This document shows positions 62,558-64,000 of a DNA stretch of 64,000 bases, piece by piece. Below the pieces are notes generated by a model. The model had not been told where the DNA came from. It did not search any database and saw only the letters and a list, made by a program, of their open reading frames with translations. The stretch is from assembly GCA_964548275.1 (NCBI GenBank), contig CAZJQI010000008.1, forward strand, positions 21,559-85,558, given 5' to 3'. A program made the translations under genes and the position numbers. Each line of letters begins with the position of its first letter. Within the stretch, counting starts at the first letter, position 1. The DNA is from JAUVUV01 sp964548275 (lineage in GTDB: Bacteria > Gemmatimonadota > Glassbacteria > GWA2-58-10).

Positions 62558-63400
62558 ATGAGATACAACACATACTATGAGAGAGCCACTTTCGGAATCG
62601 GGGGAAGCCTTACCCGGGCTATCAAGTACCTGATAATTGCCTGCACGGTTTCATTCTTAATCGGTAAGTTGATCCAGCTAGCGGGCAGCTCTTTCTGGCT
62701 CACCGCCTTCGGACTCACCCCGTGGCTGATTAATAAATATTTGATGATCTGGCAGTTCGGAACCTACCTGTTCCTTCACGGAAATCTCTGGCACCTGCTG
62801 GTCAATATGTTCGTTCTCTGGATGTTCGGCAGTGAGCTCGAGCGCATCTGGGGCAGCCGTGAGTTCCTGATATATTTCTTTTTTACCGGTGTTTGCGTAG
62901 GTGTTATTTACTGGATATTCGCCTCCGGCCTGCCTCTCTTTATCACCTCCGGCACACCGTTCCAGGTGCTGATCGGCTCAAGCGGAGCTATTTTCGCCAT
63001 TCTCGCCGCCTACGGCCTTCTTTTCCCGGAGCGCACGATCCTGTTTATGTTCATTTTCCCGATGAAGGCCAAATACTTTGTCCTGCTGATTGCCGCAATC
63101 GAGCTTTATCTGTGCTGGGTGCCCTCTGGAGTATCGCACTTTGCCCACCTGTCAGGCATGCTGATCGGCTACCTCTATCTAAAAAAGGAGTGGAATTTTT
63201 CACGCCTGCTGGATTACTATTACCAGCGAAAGCGCCACAGGAGAATAAAGCTGGTAGAGAAAGAAAACATGGCTGACAGGCAGGAACGTGAGGAGGTGGA
63301 CCGGATTCTGGATAAGATAAATACCCGGGGCATGGAAAGCCTCTCCCGCAGGGAATTGAAAATTCTCAACAGGGCGAGTTCCCGCAAGCGAGATAAATAA
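62558..63400 (+). CDS. Rhomboid-family intramembrane serine protease
   Basis: The ATG at 62558 follows AAAGGA by eight bases; 280 residues. Six membrane helices. HGNLWHLLVNMFVLWMFGSE is the conserved helix 2 region, the catalytic serine is in LIGSSGAIFAILAAYG (GxSG), and the histidine in SHFAHLSGMLIGYLYL. A basic cytoplasmic tail (about 215-280) ends with a helical MADRQEREEVDRILDKIN region, as in many long bacterial rhomboids. Likely co-transcribed with the YfhO gene. Confidence 0.93.
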   Translation: MRYNTYYERATFGIGGSLTRAIKYLIIACTVSFLIGKLIQLAGSSFWLTAFGLTPWLINKYLMIWQFGTYLFLHGNLWHLLVNMFVLWMFGSELERIWGSREFLIYFFFTGVCVGVIYWIFASGLPLFITSGTPFQVLIGSSGAIFAILAAYGLLFPERTILFMFIFPMKAKYFVLLIAAIELYLCWVPSGVSHFAHLSGMLIGYLYLKKEWNFSRLLDYYYQRKRHRRIKLVEKENMADRQEREEVDRILDKINTRGMESLSRRELKILNRASSRKRDK

Positions 63401-63437
63401 TATCTTCCATTAAGAACAAATTCTTTCAGTTCCAACT

Positions 63438-63647
63438 ATCTCGAATTATTTATAAGACCCAGACTTTGACATGGCTAATCACTTATTTTCACATTTTTAT
63501 CAGCCACCGAGGGAGGGGGCGGCGACTGTGCGACCCAAGTCGCACAGCCCGTTGCGCTTTTGCACAACGGTGCGCATTTCATGCGCTCGCCGCCCCCCAG
63601 GCCCCGGAGAAACATAACATCTTACTAATTCATGAATAATCCGGGCT
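63438..63647. repeat. Cloverleaf repeat family A, copy 2, apparently complete
   Basis: A 210-base element with imperfect inverted ends (63438-63456 and 63629-63647, 13 of 19). Core: outer stem 63515-63525 with 63587-63597; hairpins at 63526-63547 (loop CCAA), 63549-63570 (loop TTTT) and 63572-63586 (loop TTC). It lies 38 bases past the rhomboid stop. Confidence 0.85.
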
Positions 63648-64000
63648 AAAATCCTGCTTTGTGTAAATTCGTTCAGATCAGCCGGTTTTTTCCCTCACCG
63701 AGAGCAACCAGGTCGATTTTTCCTCTGTCTGAAACTCCAGGGCCGTAACGCGTATCGGCCACTGTCACGTGTTTAGGCGGTGGGCTGATTGGCCAGAGGC
63801 TCTGGTAATCGGCTTGAGATCAGCCTGCCGAAGGAGAACAGGCTTTCCCGCGGGGGCAACTGAATAAGATGGCTCGAAAAAGTTATATTTTCAATCTTCA
63901 CAACAGGTTGCGGATTCGATTACAGGCTGAGATTTAATAAAAGCTAAATAGGGGTATCCCCTTGACTGGAGTAGACACAACATGTAGTATATTTAACCAT
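63648..64000. other. No complete gene; possible minus-strand gene fragment
   Basis: On the reverse strand 63673-63819 is open without a start and reads PPKHVTVADTRYGPGVSD, then DLVALGEGKNRLI before a stop. It looks like a real protein C-terminus cut off by a stop at 63820-63822, so perhaps a decayed gene. The rest shows nothing I can support. Confidence 0.3.

Overview
The window looks like a chromosomal segment of a free-living Gram-negative bacterium of the FCB superphylum or a neighbouring candidate phylum. This placement is inference from gene content: a PorV-like outer-membrane protein, FlgD-like C-terminal sorting domains as used with type IX secretion, dockerin-type repeats on secreted enzymes, a GWxTD protein, bacillithiol genes and many TTG/GTG starts. 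No ribosomal RNA or taxonomic marker is present, so the lineage is not fixed.

Layout. 1-6.1 kb: end of a secreted beta-propeller gene, then housekeeping genes rlmH, a GIY-YIG/DUF123 gene with no ordinary start codon, bshC, yggS, a DivIVA-like gene and purine nucleoside phosphorylase. 6.1-22.4 kb: a carbohydrate-degradation island with a GH123-like (DUF4091) protein, an FG-GAP propeller lipoprotein related to rhamnogalacturonan lyases, an SLC5 symporter, three tandem paralogues of the PcRGLX/YetA (PL26-like) family and a heparinase II/III protein. Several carry dockerins and one has an FlgD-like tail. 22.4-24.5 kb: Nudix hydrolase, a small lipoprotein and a trypsin-like lipoprotein that shares its N-terminal domain with the small one. 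24.5-25.5 kb: noncoding and repeat-rich.

25.5-38.9 kb: dense housekeeping genes: mtaB-miaB, comEC, an HD-GYP protein, mutL-miaA, bshA, nadC, birA, coaX. Three enzymes of tRNA A37 modification (MtaB, MiaB, MiaA) and two of the three bacillithiol enzymes (BshA, BshC) lie in the window. 38.9-39.5 kb is a repeat island. 39.5-45.1 kb: redox and iron-sulfur functions: a cytochrome-b5-like/DUF2231 protein, a ferritin-like protein, NifU-NifS, Fpg, Tpx and superoxide reductase. 45.6-47.6 kb: a PorV-like protein and a lipoprotein with almost identical signal-peptide DNA. 47.7-56.9 kb: a second carbohydrate region (heparinase-like, GWxTD/TPR protein, sugar MFS porter, GH2). 57.0-57.8 kb: tRNA-Arg(TCT), its terminator and, abutting it, a group IIC intron with no reverse transcriptase. 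57.9-63.4 kb: envelope genes (LpoA/LivK-like lipoprotein, GT2, YfhO, rhomboid).

The most unusual structures are noncoding: (i) a two-copy repeat of about 210 bp whose core folds into a compact four-way cloverleaf, with a compensatory base-pair change and an inverted hairpin loop between copies; (ii) the ORF-less group IIC intron; (iii) a second MITE-like family with conserved ends and variable interiors, one copy holding a six-unit hairpin array. I did not find a clear new defence or secretion operon. All identifications are from motif recognition without database searches.
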